A DNA stretch of 53,424 nucleotides from Methylophaga lonarensis MPL. GTDB lineage: Bacteria > Pseudomonadota > Gammaproteobacteria > Nitrosococcales > Methylophagaceae. Each line of letters starts with the position of its first letter. Position 1 is the stretch's first letter. A model generated the notes under the pieces. The model was not told the origin of the DNA and searched no databases. It saw nothing but the letters and a program-made list of their open reading frames with translations. The translations under genes and the position numbers were made by a program. The DNA is taken from contig NZ_APHR01000075.1 in NCBI RefSeq assembly GCF_000349205.1, positions 38 to 53,461 on the forward strand, in the 5' to 3' direction. Positions 17,768 to 27,427 of the stretch are shown here, piece by piece.

Positions 17768-20098
17768 ATGATCAAGACCGTTAAGCAGGCGTGTCGTTTT
17801 AATCCTGTCATTCAGGATTACCGAATGAGCCAGGGAATTGAAAACCTGGCTGATCTCATTAACGACGCAGGTGACGGTAAAGAGTTCTTCTCTCGCAACT
17901 ATGTTACCCACGGCATGGAGCAACTCTTCCGCGAAGGCATGCTTCGCCTATCCGGCAAATCAGACCAGGCTGTGTTTGAGCTCACCCAAGCCATGGGTGG
18001 TGGTAAAACCCACATGATGATTGCCCTAGGCTTGCTGGCAAAACATGCCCATCTGCGTCCAGATGTACTGCCTGCAGATTTAACCGAGCGCCTCGACTTT
18101 GGCAATGCTCGAATTGCCGCTTTCAACGGCCGTAACAACCCTGACAACTACATCTGGGGTGAAATTGCTACTCAGCTTGGCGAAGCCGAAAAAATCAAAC
18201 CACACTGGATCAACGGTCCTAAATCCGTTGACCAGCAAAAATGGAAAGAGATTATCGGCGATACTCCCACGCTGATTATGATCGACGAGTTACCACCGTA
18301 TCTCGATAACGCCAGCACTCAGGTCTATGGCTCTGGCACCTTGGCCAATATGGTGGTGTACAGTCTAAGCACCCTGATGAGTGCAGCACTTGAGCTGCCT
18401 AACTGCTGTATCGTCATTGCCAACCTATCTGGCAGCTATGGTGCGCAAACCAAAACGCTAAAAGAAGCCATTTCTAACCTGCAGCAAGAAACCCGCAGGC
18501 AGTCGATGACCATTACCCCGGTACAGCTATCAGGTAATGAAATCTATGAAATCCTCAAGAAGCGTCTGATTGATGAACTGCCGGATGAGCAAACCATCAG
18601 CGATGTCGCTGAGGAATACGCTCAGCAAATTAAAAAGGCAGAAGACGGCGGATACATCATTGCATCCAGTATTGAGCAAATCGCCGAACAGGTCAGAGAG
18701 ACCTACCCTTTCCACCCATCGTTCAAGCACTTGGTTGCGCTCTTCAAAGAAAACGAAGGTTTCCGGCAAACACGTGGCTTGATGCAGTTTACCGCTCGCC
18801 TGCTGAAAAGCGTCGAGCAACGCCAGACAGATGATGTGTTCCTGGTAGGCACCCAGCATCTGGACCTCAACGACGAACAAGTGAAAGACGAGATTGAACG
18901 TATCTCGCCAAAACTGATTCCAGCCGTCACTCGAGATATTGCGGATAAAGGTGACTCCATTGCGGAAAGCATCGATGCCGAACAAAGCAACGATGCCGCC
19001 AGCCAATTAATGACACTGCTACTGGCATCGTCACTATCGCGTGCCGTGGGTGGGCGCATTGGTCTATCAGAAAGTGAAGTTATTGAATTCCTGGCTGCGC
19101 CTAACCGCAAGGCCGATGAATTCCTGGATGCCCTGCAGAAGCTGCGTGAACAAGCTTGGTACCTACACCGTGAAGACCAGCGTTTCTTTATCAAAGAAAC
19201 CGAAAACCTGTCGCGCCAGATTGAGCGTAACGCCAAGGAAATTCCCCAGCCGAAAATTGATCAAGCCCTGATTAACCGGCTCAAGGGAATCCTTCAACCT
19301 AATCGCCGCAACGTCTATCAGGAAGTGCAGATTCTGCCGCGCATGGACGAACTCAAACTGAGTGGTCCTCGTGTCCTGATCGTGATTAAGCCTGATGGCA
19401 AAGTACCACCTAGTGAACTCACTAATTTCTTCGAATTTCAGCAGGAAAAGAACAACCTGCTGGTGCTTACCGGGCAAGACAGCATTATGGCCGATGCCGT
19501 AGAGGATCGCCTGCGCGAGCTCTATGCCATCGAGCAGATTGAAAAACGTCTCAAAGCTGGTGACACCTTATTTGAAGAGGCTCGCGACCGACTTGAAGAA
19601 GCGGAAGGCCGCTTTACCAAAGCGCTGTCCGCCGCATACAACACCATTCTTTTCCCAGGCATCGATGAGCTCGACGGCTCTGAGCGACTGCTTAAAGTCA
19701 CCATCGACAATGGGTTGAAAGTGGGCGAAGGCGATCAATCCGCCGAAGTACAAATCGAAAACTTGATGGCTGATCCACGAGCCAACTACAAACTGGCCGC
19801 AGACCTGAAAGATGACTTCGGCCAGTACTTCGCGATGGCCGAATCTGAACTGTGGCCTTCCGGTGCAGCTAATCGTCGCACCCCATGGAAAGATGTCGTC
19901 AACCGCGCCAAATGTAACCCAGGCTGGCCTTGGATGCCTGGTAGCGGCGGTATGGACACATTAAAAACCGAGGCCTTGAAACAAGGTCGCTGGCGCTTGG
20001 GCGAAGACGGATACATTGAAAAAGGCCCATTCCCGAAAGAGAAAACCAGTGTCAACGTCTCGCTGTTGGGCACCAGCCAGATACGGGAGAGTCGCTAA
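17768..20098 (+). CDS. DUF499 defence-associated ATPase, N-terminal part (frameshifted)
   Basis: A 776-residue open frame that starts at the ATG at 17768 behind GAGGGGAG. It is a large P-loop ATPase of the DUF499 group, related in type to the PglY/BrxC ATPases of defence systems. Walker A is GGGKTH (77-82) in ELTQAMGGGKTHMMIALGLL and Walker B is LIMIDELPPYL (Asp172-Glu173). The reading frame stops at 20098, but the family continues: the next frame, from about 20077, reads on into the missing C-terminal region. Restoring one C in the CC at 20077-20078 would give GTSPDTGES and a continuous protein of about 1040 residues. So the gene is broken or this is a sequencing indel. Confidence 0.88.
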   Translation: MIKTVKQACRFNPVIQDYRMSQGIENLADLINDAGDGKEFFSRNYVTHGMEQLFREGMLRLSGKSDQAVFELTQAMGGGKTHMMIALGLLAKHAHLRPDVLPADLTERLDFGNARIAAFNGRNNPDNYIWGEIATQLGEAEKIKPHWINGPKSVDQQKWKEIIGDTPTLIMIDELPPYLDNASTQVYGSGTLANMVVYSLSTLMSAALELPNCCIVIANLSGSYGAQTKTLKEAISNLQQETRRQSMTITPVQLSGNEIYEILKKRLIDELPDEQTISDVAEEYAQQIKKAEDGGYIIASSIEQIAEQVRETYPFHPSFKHLVALFKENEGFRQTRGLMQFTARLLKSVEQRQTDDVFLVGTQHLDLNDEQVKDEIERISPKLIPAVTRDIADKGDSIAESIDAEQSNDAASQLMTLLLASSLSRAVGGRIGLSESEVIEFLAAPNRKADEFLDALQKLREQAWYLHREDQRFFIKETENLSRQIERNAKEIPQPKIDQALINRLKGILQPNRRNVYQEVQILPRMDELKLSGPRVLIVIKPDGKVPPSELTNFFEFQQEKNNLLVLTGQDSIMADAVEDRLRELYAIEQIEKRLKAGDTLFEEARDRLEEAEGRFTKALSAAYNTILFPGIDELDGSERLLKVTIDNGLKVGEGDQSAEVQIENLMADPRANYKLAADLKDDFGQYFAMAESELWPSGAANRRTPWKDVVNRAKCNPGWPWMPGSGGMDTLKTEALKQGRWRLGEDGYIEKGPFPKEKTSVNVSLLGTSQIRESR

Positions 20099-20892
20099 TC
20101 AGCCTAACACCGCGTAATGCGGGTGAGAGTCCGGTTATCTATTACTCGACCAAACCTGAAGTGCTCGAGACCGACCCGAAGATTGACGATCTGGAAAACT
20201 TCAGCACTGCGGAAGGCACCCTGTATTTCAAAGTCGCCGATCCGACCGGCAAATATGAGACCGGTCCTGCCACCCGCTGGGTGGCAGACCTTAAAGTGCG
20301 ACACCAGATTGAACCTTCCGCCGATAAGCGCAAGGTCACCCTGCAGTGCACACCGAAAGCCGACATGTTCTACACGTTGGATGGTTCAAACCCCAAAGAC
20401 GGGCAACCCTATACCGCTCCGTTCGAAGTGGGCTCGGAAGCGGCCCGATTGCTGGTTTATGCCAAATCAGGTGAAGCAACCAAAACAGCCGACTTCCAGA
20501 TCCCGCATAGCGGCGATAAAACAGTCCAGATTGATGACACCAAGCCCGCGCGCCTGAACAGTGGCAAGCGTGTTCCACTGGATACGACGGACAAAGTCTT
20601 CACGGTTATTAACCGCTTTAAAGACCAGGCCAACACCCGTTTCAAAGGTGTACGAATTGAGATTGGCGAAGGTGAAAACACTGTGGGTATTCGCTTTGGC
20701 GAACGCCAGATCACCGCTGCAATGATCGAGGCCACCGTTAATAGCCTGCGCGATGTACTGAATGAAGCTGATGCCAATGTCTCAATTGCAGTCAGAGACG
20801 GCATCGATTTTGAGAACGGCTTTGAAGCCAAAGAGTTCGCCAAATTAGTTGGCATCGAGTTAAAACCGGGCGACATTGCTCAAGACGACTAA
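20077..20892 (+). pseudogene. DUF499 ATPase, C-terminal part in shifted frame
   Basis: The frame is open from before 20077 and reads PDTGESLISLTPRNAGESPV, which joins smoothly to the preceding 776 residues. It contains a chitobiase C-terminal-like beta domain (TLDGSNPKDGQPYTAPF) used as a structural module in DUF499 proteins, then a domain ending KEFAKLVGIELKPGDIAQDD. The earliest possible in-frame start codon in this part is the GTG at 20161, with no good ribosome site, so independent translation is unlikely. I treat it as the second half of one gene. Confidence 0.75.
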
Positions 20893-20937
20893 GCGCCGCT
20901 TTTAGCGGCACGCTTTGAAAAAAAGAGAGGCAAGAAT

Positions 20938-21558
20938 ATGGCAAAGGCACCATCAAAGACAACCAAAACAGCGGTGAAGCATGCAACGCTGGGCTTTGGT
21001 GTGCCTGCCACCAGCGACCCTCACCATTTTAAAGTGATTATTCCAAAGGCCAACACCGGCAAAGTACAAATCAGCGAGTACCTAGGTCTTCAGGCACAAA
21101 GCGACGAGTTCGCGGTGATTGATCGCGTATTGCTCGACCGCCCTCGCTGGACCGCCATTCGCGCAGAGGTACAACGCACCTTTAATGCCCGACTCAAAAA
21201 CCACGATGTCAAAACCGCCTCCTGGAAAGTGGGCGAAAACGTCGTGGACCGTTTGCTGGGTAAAGAGTTGTGCGTATTGGCTTGGGCTGTGGAAGGCATG
21301 GATATGGAAAAAGTACCGGTAGCTGTGCGCAACTGGCTGGCCCTTCGGCCAGAGGAACGCTGGTGGCTGTTTGGTATGACCGCCATGAGCACCGGTGGCA
21401 TTAACGATGGTGAAAAAGGCTGGCGCCTCGCCTTGCGACATGCGCTGGGTGATGTTGCTCAAAGCGAGCAGCTCAAACCTCGCGAGCGCAAAATTGTACG
21501 CAATCAAATACAGGAGCCGGATGTTCCCTATCTGGACCTGTTTGGAGACGAATATTAA
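20938..21558 (+). CDS. DUF3780 family protein, defence-associated
   Basis: A 206-residue soluble protein of the DUF3780 family, found beside DUF499 and DUF1156 proteins in defence islands; its biochemical role is unknown. Visible conserved-looking segments are LGFGVPATSDPHHFKVIIPK, the central DRVLLDRPRWTAIRAEVQ, LAWAVEGMDMEKVPVAVRNW and PEERWWLFGMTAMSTGGIND. It has AGAGAGG at proper spacing before its ATG and its stop directly abuts the methylase ATG, so the two are made together. It is intact, unlike its neighbours on both sides. Confidence 0.85.
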   Translation: MAKAPSKTTKTAVKHATLGFGVPATSDPHHFKVIIPKANTGKVQISEYLGLQAQSDEFAVIDRVLLDRPRWTAIRAEVQRTFNARLKNHDVKTASWKVGENVVDRLLGKELCVLAWAVEGMDMEKVPVAVRNWLALRPEERWWLFGMTAMSTGGINDGEKGWRLALRHALGDVAQSEQLKPRERKIVRNQIQEPDVPYLDLFGDEY

Positions 21559-22440
21559 ATGACAGAACTAACACCATTCGCACTCAAGGATGCGCCCGCA
21601 CTCATTGAAGCGGTATATCCAGTTCAGAAAGTATCTTTTGAAGCGCAACAGGAGAGAACCTCAGTACAAAGTCAAACACTGACTGGCCTGGGCTCTTATT
21701 GGAAAGGTCGAAAGCCTCTTATATTAGTGCGGAGCATCATCTTGGGCTCTTTGCTGCCGCAAACCAATGATACTGAGAAAGATCTTGAAATATTTGAAAT
21801 GCTTATGGGTTTTGATCCAATAAGTTTGGCAAAGCGAGCTGTTACATTGGGTTCAATCAAACCAACAGATATAATCTCAGCTATTACCATACCCAATCCA
21901 TGGGATTTTTTTTCTCACAACATAAAAGCTGATGATGATCGCTTTGAAGAGATCAGCATCTTGCAGGCTCCATTCAATAGCAATGAGCTAGGGATAAAAG
22001 TTAGGTGGCAGAAAGACGTTGATGATGATGCAAAAGTGCCACTTTTCAAAAAATATTTAGATCAGCTTGAGACATATGAAGAAAAATCCTTATTGTGCAA
22101 ACGACCGGAAGAGTGTGATCAAAAATGGTTATCGAACCACATCTGGGGAAAAGTTAATTCACATTTTTCTTCGTTTTCTATAAATGCCAATAACATTAAT
22201 TCACTTGTGGTGCAGCTTGGTATTCTTAGGTTTGGACGAAAGCCGAAAGTCGGAGATGTGTTCTCCGGCGGAGGCTCCATACCCTTCGAGGCAGCCAGGG
22301 TTGGTTGTGATGCATTCGCCAGTGATTTAAATCCTGTCGCATGCATGTTGACTTGGGGGACGACAAACATTATTGGAGCGTCGCCTGAAGAGCGAAAAAA
22401 AAATAGAAAGTGCTCAACAAAGGCTCGTGGACTCAGTTGA
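21559..22440 (+). CDS. DUF1156 DNA methylase, N-terminal part (frameshifted at A9)
   Basis: A 293-residue open frame: the first quarter of a SAM-dependent DNA methyltransferase. The DUF1156 start (LKDAPALIEAVYPVQKVSFEAQQE) is followed by the SAM-binding motif DVFSGGGSIPFEAARVGCDA at about residues 233-252. The frame runs into a tract of nine A (22394-22402) and then ends early in junk (NRKCSTKARGLS). With eight A the frame would continue as SPEERKKIESAQQRL and join the next open frame to give about 1009 residues. The region has low GC content compared with the preceding gene. It is either broken, switchable or a sequencing indel. Confidence 0.88.
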   Translation: MTELTPFALKDAPALIEAVYPVQKVSFEAQQERTSVQSQTLTGLGSYWKGRKPLILVRSIILGSLLPQTNDTEKDLEIFEMLMGFDPISLAKRAVTLGSIKPTDIISAITIPNPWDFFSHNIKADDDRFEEISILQAPFNSNELGIKVRWQKDVDDDAKVPLFKKYLDQLETYEEKSLLCKRPEECDQKWLSNHIWGKVNSHFSSFSINANNINSLVVQLGILRFGRKPKVGDVFSGGGSIPFEAARVGCDAFASDLNPVACMLTWGTTNIIGASPEERKKNRKCSTKARGLS

Positions 22441-24586
22441 GGAAGAAATTGAGCAGCTTGGAATAGAGAAAGATAGCTTAGGCAATCACGCCAAGGCTTT
22501 TTTATGCTGTCTAGAAACCAAGTGTCCAGAAACTGGATGGCTCGTGCCCCTCATCCCTAGCTTGGTTGTATCGAAAAGCCGAAATGTAATCGCTAAGCTT
22601 CGTCCAGATTATGAAGCAAAACGATTTGAAGTCGATATAATTTCTGACGTTTCCAATGAAGAATTAAAAGTAGCAGAAAAGGGAACGGTGCAAGACGGCA
22701 GCCTCGTTTATGAGCTAGATGGGAAAACGTATAGAACTCCTATAAAGACCCTTCGAGGGGACTATAGAGATGCCGAAGGTGGAACAAAAAACAGACTAAG
22801 AAAATGGAAAAAAGATGACTTCAAACCCTTAGTGGATGACATATTCAAGGAAAGGATATATGCCATTCAATGGATTACTAAGGAAACGCTAAATCTCGGC
22901 AGGCAAGAGACTTATTTTTCAGCCGTTACCGATGAAGATCTAAGTCGTGAACTGATCGTTGAAGCCATTGTTAAAGAAAATATTTCCAAGTGGCAAGCTA
23001 ATGGAATTGTGCCCGATCTTGAAATTGAGTCAGGATACAATACAGATCAGCCCAAAAGAGAACGCGGCTGGCAATACTGGCATCAGTTGTTTGCTCCACG
23101 GCAATTATTGATAGCAAGTATAGTTAAGGAAAAAATACTCGAACAACCAATCGAAATGCAGGCGGCTCTTTCTCTGTCTCTCGCAAAGATGCTCGATTGG
23201 TCAAGCAAATTATGTCGTTACGGTACAGGTGCAGCTAGAGAATCAATCACACAAACATTTTATAATCAAGCCTACAACACAAACTACTCGTATGGTGTCA
23301 GATCATTCGTAACAGGTAAAAATTACCTGTTTTTGACTAGTTCAACAGCCACAGTAAAAGGGAGTATGGAGGTCAAAAACAGCGAAGCCGTAAGCATTGA
23401 TAGCAACTGCGACTTCTGGATTACCGACCCTCCATATGCAGACGCCGTAAACTACGATGAAATGTCCGAGTTTTTTATTGGATGGTTACGCAGAAATCCA
23501 CCCAAACCATTTGATGAATGGACCTGGGATTCGCGCCGCGCCTTAGCCATCAAGGGCTCTGGTGACGACTTCCGCAAAGGCATGGTCAAGGCCTATAAAG
23601 CCATGGCAGACCATATGCCCGACAATGGCATGCAATGCGTAATGTTCACCCACCAGGATACCGGCGTTTGGTCGGACATGATTGGTATTTTCTGGGCATC
23701 CGGTTTGCAGGTGGTTGGCGCATGGTACATCGCCACGGAAACCAGTACCGAGCTGAAAAAAGGCGGTTATGTACAAGGTACAGTGATACTAATGTTACGT
23801 AAGCGTCCTGCCGGCGAGAACGCGGGCTTTAAGCAGCGACTGCTCCCAGCCGTGCGAGCGGAGGTAAAGCGCCAGATCGAAACCATGATGCACCTGAATG
23901 ATGAGGTGAAAGACAAGCTGGGCGAACCAGTCTTTAACGACTCTGACCTGCAAATGGCCGGTTATGCAGCAGCTCTCAAGGTTCTAACATCCTATACCCA
24001 TATTGGCGGTGAGGATGTAACCAGCTTTGCCCTGCGGCCACGCACCAAAGGTGAAGTCACGGTTGTGGATGAGATCGTGCAACAAGCCGCCGAAGCCGCA
24101 AACAGTTTGCTGGTGCCTGAAGGTTTAACTGCCGATACCTGGCAAAAGATCAACGGCATTCAGCGCTTCTATTTGCGCATGATGGACATTGAAACCTCCG
24201 GCGCCTCTAAGCTCGACAACTACCAGAACTTTGCCAAAGCCTTCCGCGTTGAAGATTACGGCCGGGTAATGGGCAATATGACTGCCAACAAGGCACAACT
24301 GAAGCGGATTCCTGAGTTTGCCTCTCGCGACCTAACTGACAGCACTGAAATCGGCTCCACTTGGCTAGGCCACCTGGTTATTGGCTTGCAACAAATACTC
24401 AACGAGAAAGAGCCACAGACGGTTATCAGTCAGCTACAAGCAGACTTGCCAGACTTCATGGAGGTCCGGCCAATACTGATCGACATGCTGACCTTTATTG
24501 AGAAAAAGGCCCCAGAAAAAGCCACTCGCGATGCTGCTGAGGTGTTAGGCGCGCGCTTGAAGAATATGCGTGCCTTGGGTCAGTGA
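22373..24586 (+). pseudogene. DUF1156 DNA methylase, C-terminal part in shifted frame
   Basis: The second frame carries most of the methylase. Translated after the A9 tract it reads IESAQQRLVDSVEEEIEQLG, then the catalytic motif WITDPPYADAVNYDEMSEFF (DPPY near residue 623 of the joined protein), which predicts adenine-N6 or cytosine-N4 methylation. TEEST-like late segments such as WYIATETSTELKKGGYVQGT are typical of the DUF1156 group. The only start near its beginning (TTG at 22373) has no ribosome site. Base composition changes inside it: AT-rich up to about 23500, GC-rich after. It would provide self-DNA marking for the system if expressed. Confidence 0.8.
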
Positions 24587-24676
24587 TAAATAGAGCAATG
24601 ATAGTGGTGCCAATAGAGATAAGAAGCCAATGAAACGATTAGTTGAATAAGAACCAAGGATGGAGATTCCGCAGCA

Positions 24677-27427
24677 ATGAGCATTCGTCGATTTTCATCG
24701 CGCACCCATAGGCTCGACAGTAGCTTCTTGCTGGAGCACCTCAAAGGTGCTCGCAGTTATAAGCGTATTGCCGGTTACTTTACTAGCTCGCTGTTTGAAG
24801 TCGCCAACGAGCTGATTGAGTCCATCCCCGATGTAAAAATCGTCTGCAATGTGGATATCCATCCCGACGACCTGAAGGTGGCTCAGCTGCGTGAGTCGAA
24901 GATGATCGGCCGCTGGAATGAGCGGGATATTGAAGCCGAAAGCTTGCTCAATCGTGACCGCTATCGCCGTCTGGACAGCTTCCTTGCCAAGCATGGCCAG
25001 GTCATCCGTGTTGCCCCCGACAGCATTTGCGGTTTTCTGCATGGCAAAGCGGGCGTTATTGAGCTGGCCGACGGCAAAAAAATTGGCTTCATTGGCTCGA
25101 TGAACGAGACCAGCAGCGGCTGGCAACGTCACTATGAAATCCTGTGGGAAGACGAATCACCGGAAGGCGTACAGTGGATTGAGCAGGAATTCGACTTTTT
25201 GTGGAATGCTGCTCGCCCATTACCTGAAGCGGTGATCCGAGAGGTGAAACGCCGTGGCTATCGCAGAGAGGTGCTGTTTGAAGATATTGTCGAAGACGAT
25301 GATATTGCACCCGCTGCGCTGATTGAGTCCCCACTGTATCGCCAAGGCTTCTCATTGCAGCCCTGGCAACAAGGCTTTGTCAGCGAGTGCGTTCGCCATT
25401 ATCACAACCACGGTGTTGTGCGTTTACTGATTGCTGATGAGGTTGGCCTTGGTAAAACCCTATCCATGGCCACGGCGGCGCTTTCGCTGTGTTTGCTGAG
25501 CGACAGAGAGAACAAGAAGCGTAAGCCCGTCATCATTTTCGCCCCAGCTACCCTCTGCGAGCAGTGGCAAGTAGAAATGATTGATAAGCTGGGCATTCCC
25601 TGTGCCCGCTGGCAAACCCAAAAGAAAGCGTGGCTGGACCCTGAAGGACGAATCATTTCTCCCTCAGGGCAAGAGCACATTGCCAAGTGTCCGCTGCGCG
25701 TTGGCATCGTATCCACCGGGCTAATGATGCGCGATTCATTAGAAAAGCAGCATCTGCTGGGGTTGCGCTTTGGCGTGGCAATATTGGATGAAGCCCATAA
25801 GGCGCGCAGTCGGCAGGGTTTCGGCAAAGACGCCGGCACCCACAATGAATTGCTGGCCTTTATGCGCGAGATTGCTGCGCGATCAGACCATGTCATTCTG
25901 GGCACAGCAACACCTATTCAAACCCGCCCCGAAGATTTGTGGGACTTGATTGGTATCCTACATCAGGGCAGTGGCAATTTCGTACTCGGCAACGACTTTG
26001 CCAAATGGCACCGTCCACCTGAGGTACTGCCTATTTTATCTGGTGAACAGCGCGTTACCGAGCCGAGCTTCGCTTGGGAACTGCTGCGCTCACCACTGCC
26101 CGTCGTCGATTCAACCAATGAACAGTTCGCACGCCGCTTATTTAGCTCTCTTCGTCAGGATCTTGGATTAATTAATCAGAACGACAAGTGGGACATTAAG
26201 AACACGCTTTCTGATCTATCAGATGACTCGCTGGAATATCTCGAAGATGAATTGGATAGAAATATTTCGGGTGCCAGTTTTTTTCAGCGGGAAAATCCAT
26301 TTATCCGTCATGTCGTTTTACGTAAACGTGTAACGCTCGAGGATGCCGGACTTTTACCACGCATAGGCGTCGACTTGCATCCCGACCGGGAGTTGTCGAA
26401 GGAAGTCCACCAATTTAACAGCTTGTTCGAGGGTAAAGCGCTGCGAACAAGCGAGGATTTCAGGCAGGCCTACGCCGAAGCGCGGCACTTTGGTAAAGCC
26501 CTTGCTCAAAGTGGCAAAGGCAGCGGGTTTATGAAAAACCTGATGGAGCAACGGATTTGCTCAAGTATTGCGGCTGGATTGAACACTGCTCGAATGCTGC
26601 TGGAAGGCCGAACTGTTCGTGAGGAAAGTGACGAACAGCTGATAGAGGTTAAAGCCGAAAGCCCAGATGAAATTGCCGTTCTCGAGCGAATGATCTCCCG
26701 GCTTGAGCGCATTGAAGAAGACCCAAAGCTCAACGCTGTAATCCATTACCTTGAAAAAGAGAAGTGGCTAAAGTTTGGCGTCATTATTTTTAGCCAGTAC
26801 TATGACACGGCGAAGTGGGTTGCAGATTCGCTCGCCGAGCGTTATCCAGACCAGGCGGTAGGCCTGTATGCCGGTGCAGGTCGCAGTCGACTGTATCAAA
26901 AGGGTGACAACGTCAATATTGAACGGGAAACGCTGAAACGTATGGTGGCTGAGCACCAGCTAGAAATCATGGTGGCCACCGATGCAGCCTGCGAGGGGTT
27001 GAACCTTCAGACGCTGGGCACCCTAATCAATATCGACCTGCCATGGAACCCTACTCGTTTAGAGCAGCGTATTGGACGCATCAAGCGCTTTGGTCAGGTA
27101 CGCGAAAAAGTCGACATGCTAAACCTCGTCAACGAACAAACTGTCGACGAAAAAGTTTACGAAAAGCTGTCCGAGCGGATGCAAGACCGTTACAACCTGT
27201 TTGGCTCGCTGCCCGATACCATTCGCGATGAATGGATTGAAGATATCGAAACCATGGGCGAAAAAATGGATGAGTACATCAACGCCCAGAAGCAGGCCAA
27301 TGGATTTGATCTGCGCTATACCGAGACTATGTCTCCATCCGAGAAAGACTGGCGGGATTGCTCCAACGTACTCTCGCGCCGTGATTTTACTGAACTGATG
27401 ACATCCGGATGGAGCGAAAGCAAATGA
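24677..27427 (+). CDS. PLD-like nuclease domain fused to SNF2-type helicase
   Basis: A 916-residue two-part protein. Residues 1-170 form a phospholipase D-like domain with His122-Gly-Lys124 and Asn143 (HGKAGV...GFIGSMNET), an arrangement seen in defence helicases. From about 230 a superfamily 2 helicase follows: Walker A GLGKT (257-261), DEAH box (371-374), GTATPIQTRPEDLWDL, and the C-terminal domain with VATDAACEGLNLQTLGTLIN and RLEQRIGRIKRFGQ. It probably moves along DNA and nicks or cuts invading DNA. GGATGGAG lies upstream of the ATG. Its stop overlaps the start of the Mrr-like gene. The frame is intact, with only a short AT-rich patch near 26160-26350. Confidence 0.9.
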   Translation: MSIRRFSSRTHRLDSSFLLEHLKGARSYKRIAGYFTSSLFEVANELIESIPDVKIVCNVDIHPDDLKVAQLRESKMIGRWNERDIEAESLLNRDRYRRLDSFLAKHGQVIRVAPDSICGFLHGKAGVIELADGKKIGFIGSMNETSSGWQRHYEILWEDESPEGVQWIEQEFDFLWNAARPLPEAVIREVKRRGYRREVLFEDIVEDDDIAPAALIESPLYRQGFSLQPWQQGFVSECVRHYHNHGVVRLLIADEVGLGKTLSMATAALSLCLLSDRENKKRKPVIIFAPATLCEQWQVEMIDKLGIPCARWQTQKKAWLDPEGRIISPSGQEHIAKCPLRVGIVSTGLMMRDSLEKQHLLGLRFGVAILDEAHKARSRQGFGKDAGTHNELLAFMREIAARSDHVILGTATPIQTRPEDLWDLIGILHQGSGNFVLGNDFAKWHRPPEVLPILSGEQRVTEPSFAWELLRSPLPVVDSTNEQFARRLFSSLRQDLGLINQNDKWDIKNTLSDLSDDSLEYLEDELDRNISGASFFQRENPFIRHVVLRKRVTLEDAGLLPRIGVDLHPDRELSKEVHQFNSLFEGKALRTSEDFRQAYAEARHFGKALAQSGKGSGFMKNLMEQRICSSIAAGLNTARMLLEGRTVREESDEQLIEVKAESPDEIAVLERMISRLERIEEDPKLNAVIHYLEKEKWLKFGVIIFSQYYDTAKWVADSLAERYPDQAVGLYAGAGRSRLYQKGDNVNIERETLKRMVAEHQLEIMVATDAACEGLNLQTLGTLINIDLPWNPTRLEQRIGRIKRFGQVREKVDMLNLVNEQTVDEKVYEKLSERMQDRYNLFGSLPDTIRDEWIEDIETMGEKMDEYINAQKQANGFDLRYTETMSPSEKDWRDCSNVLSRRDFTELMTSGWSESK

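Noticed and set aside
20161-20892. Independent gene after the DUF499 ATPase
   Set aside because: No ribosome site, and the frame continues upstream into sequence that completes the ATPase.
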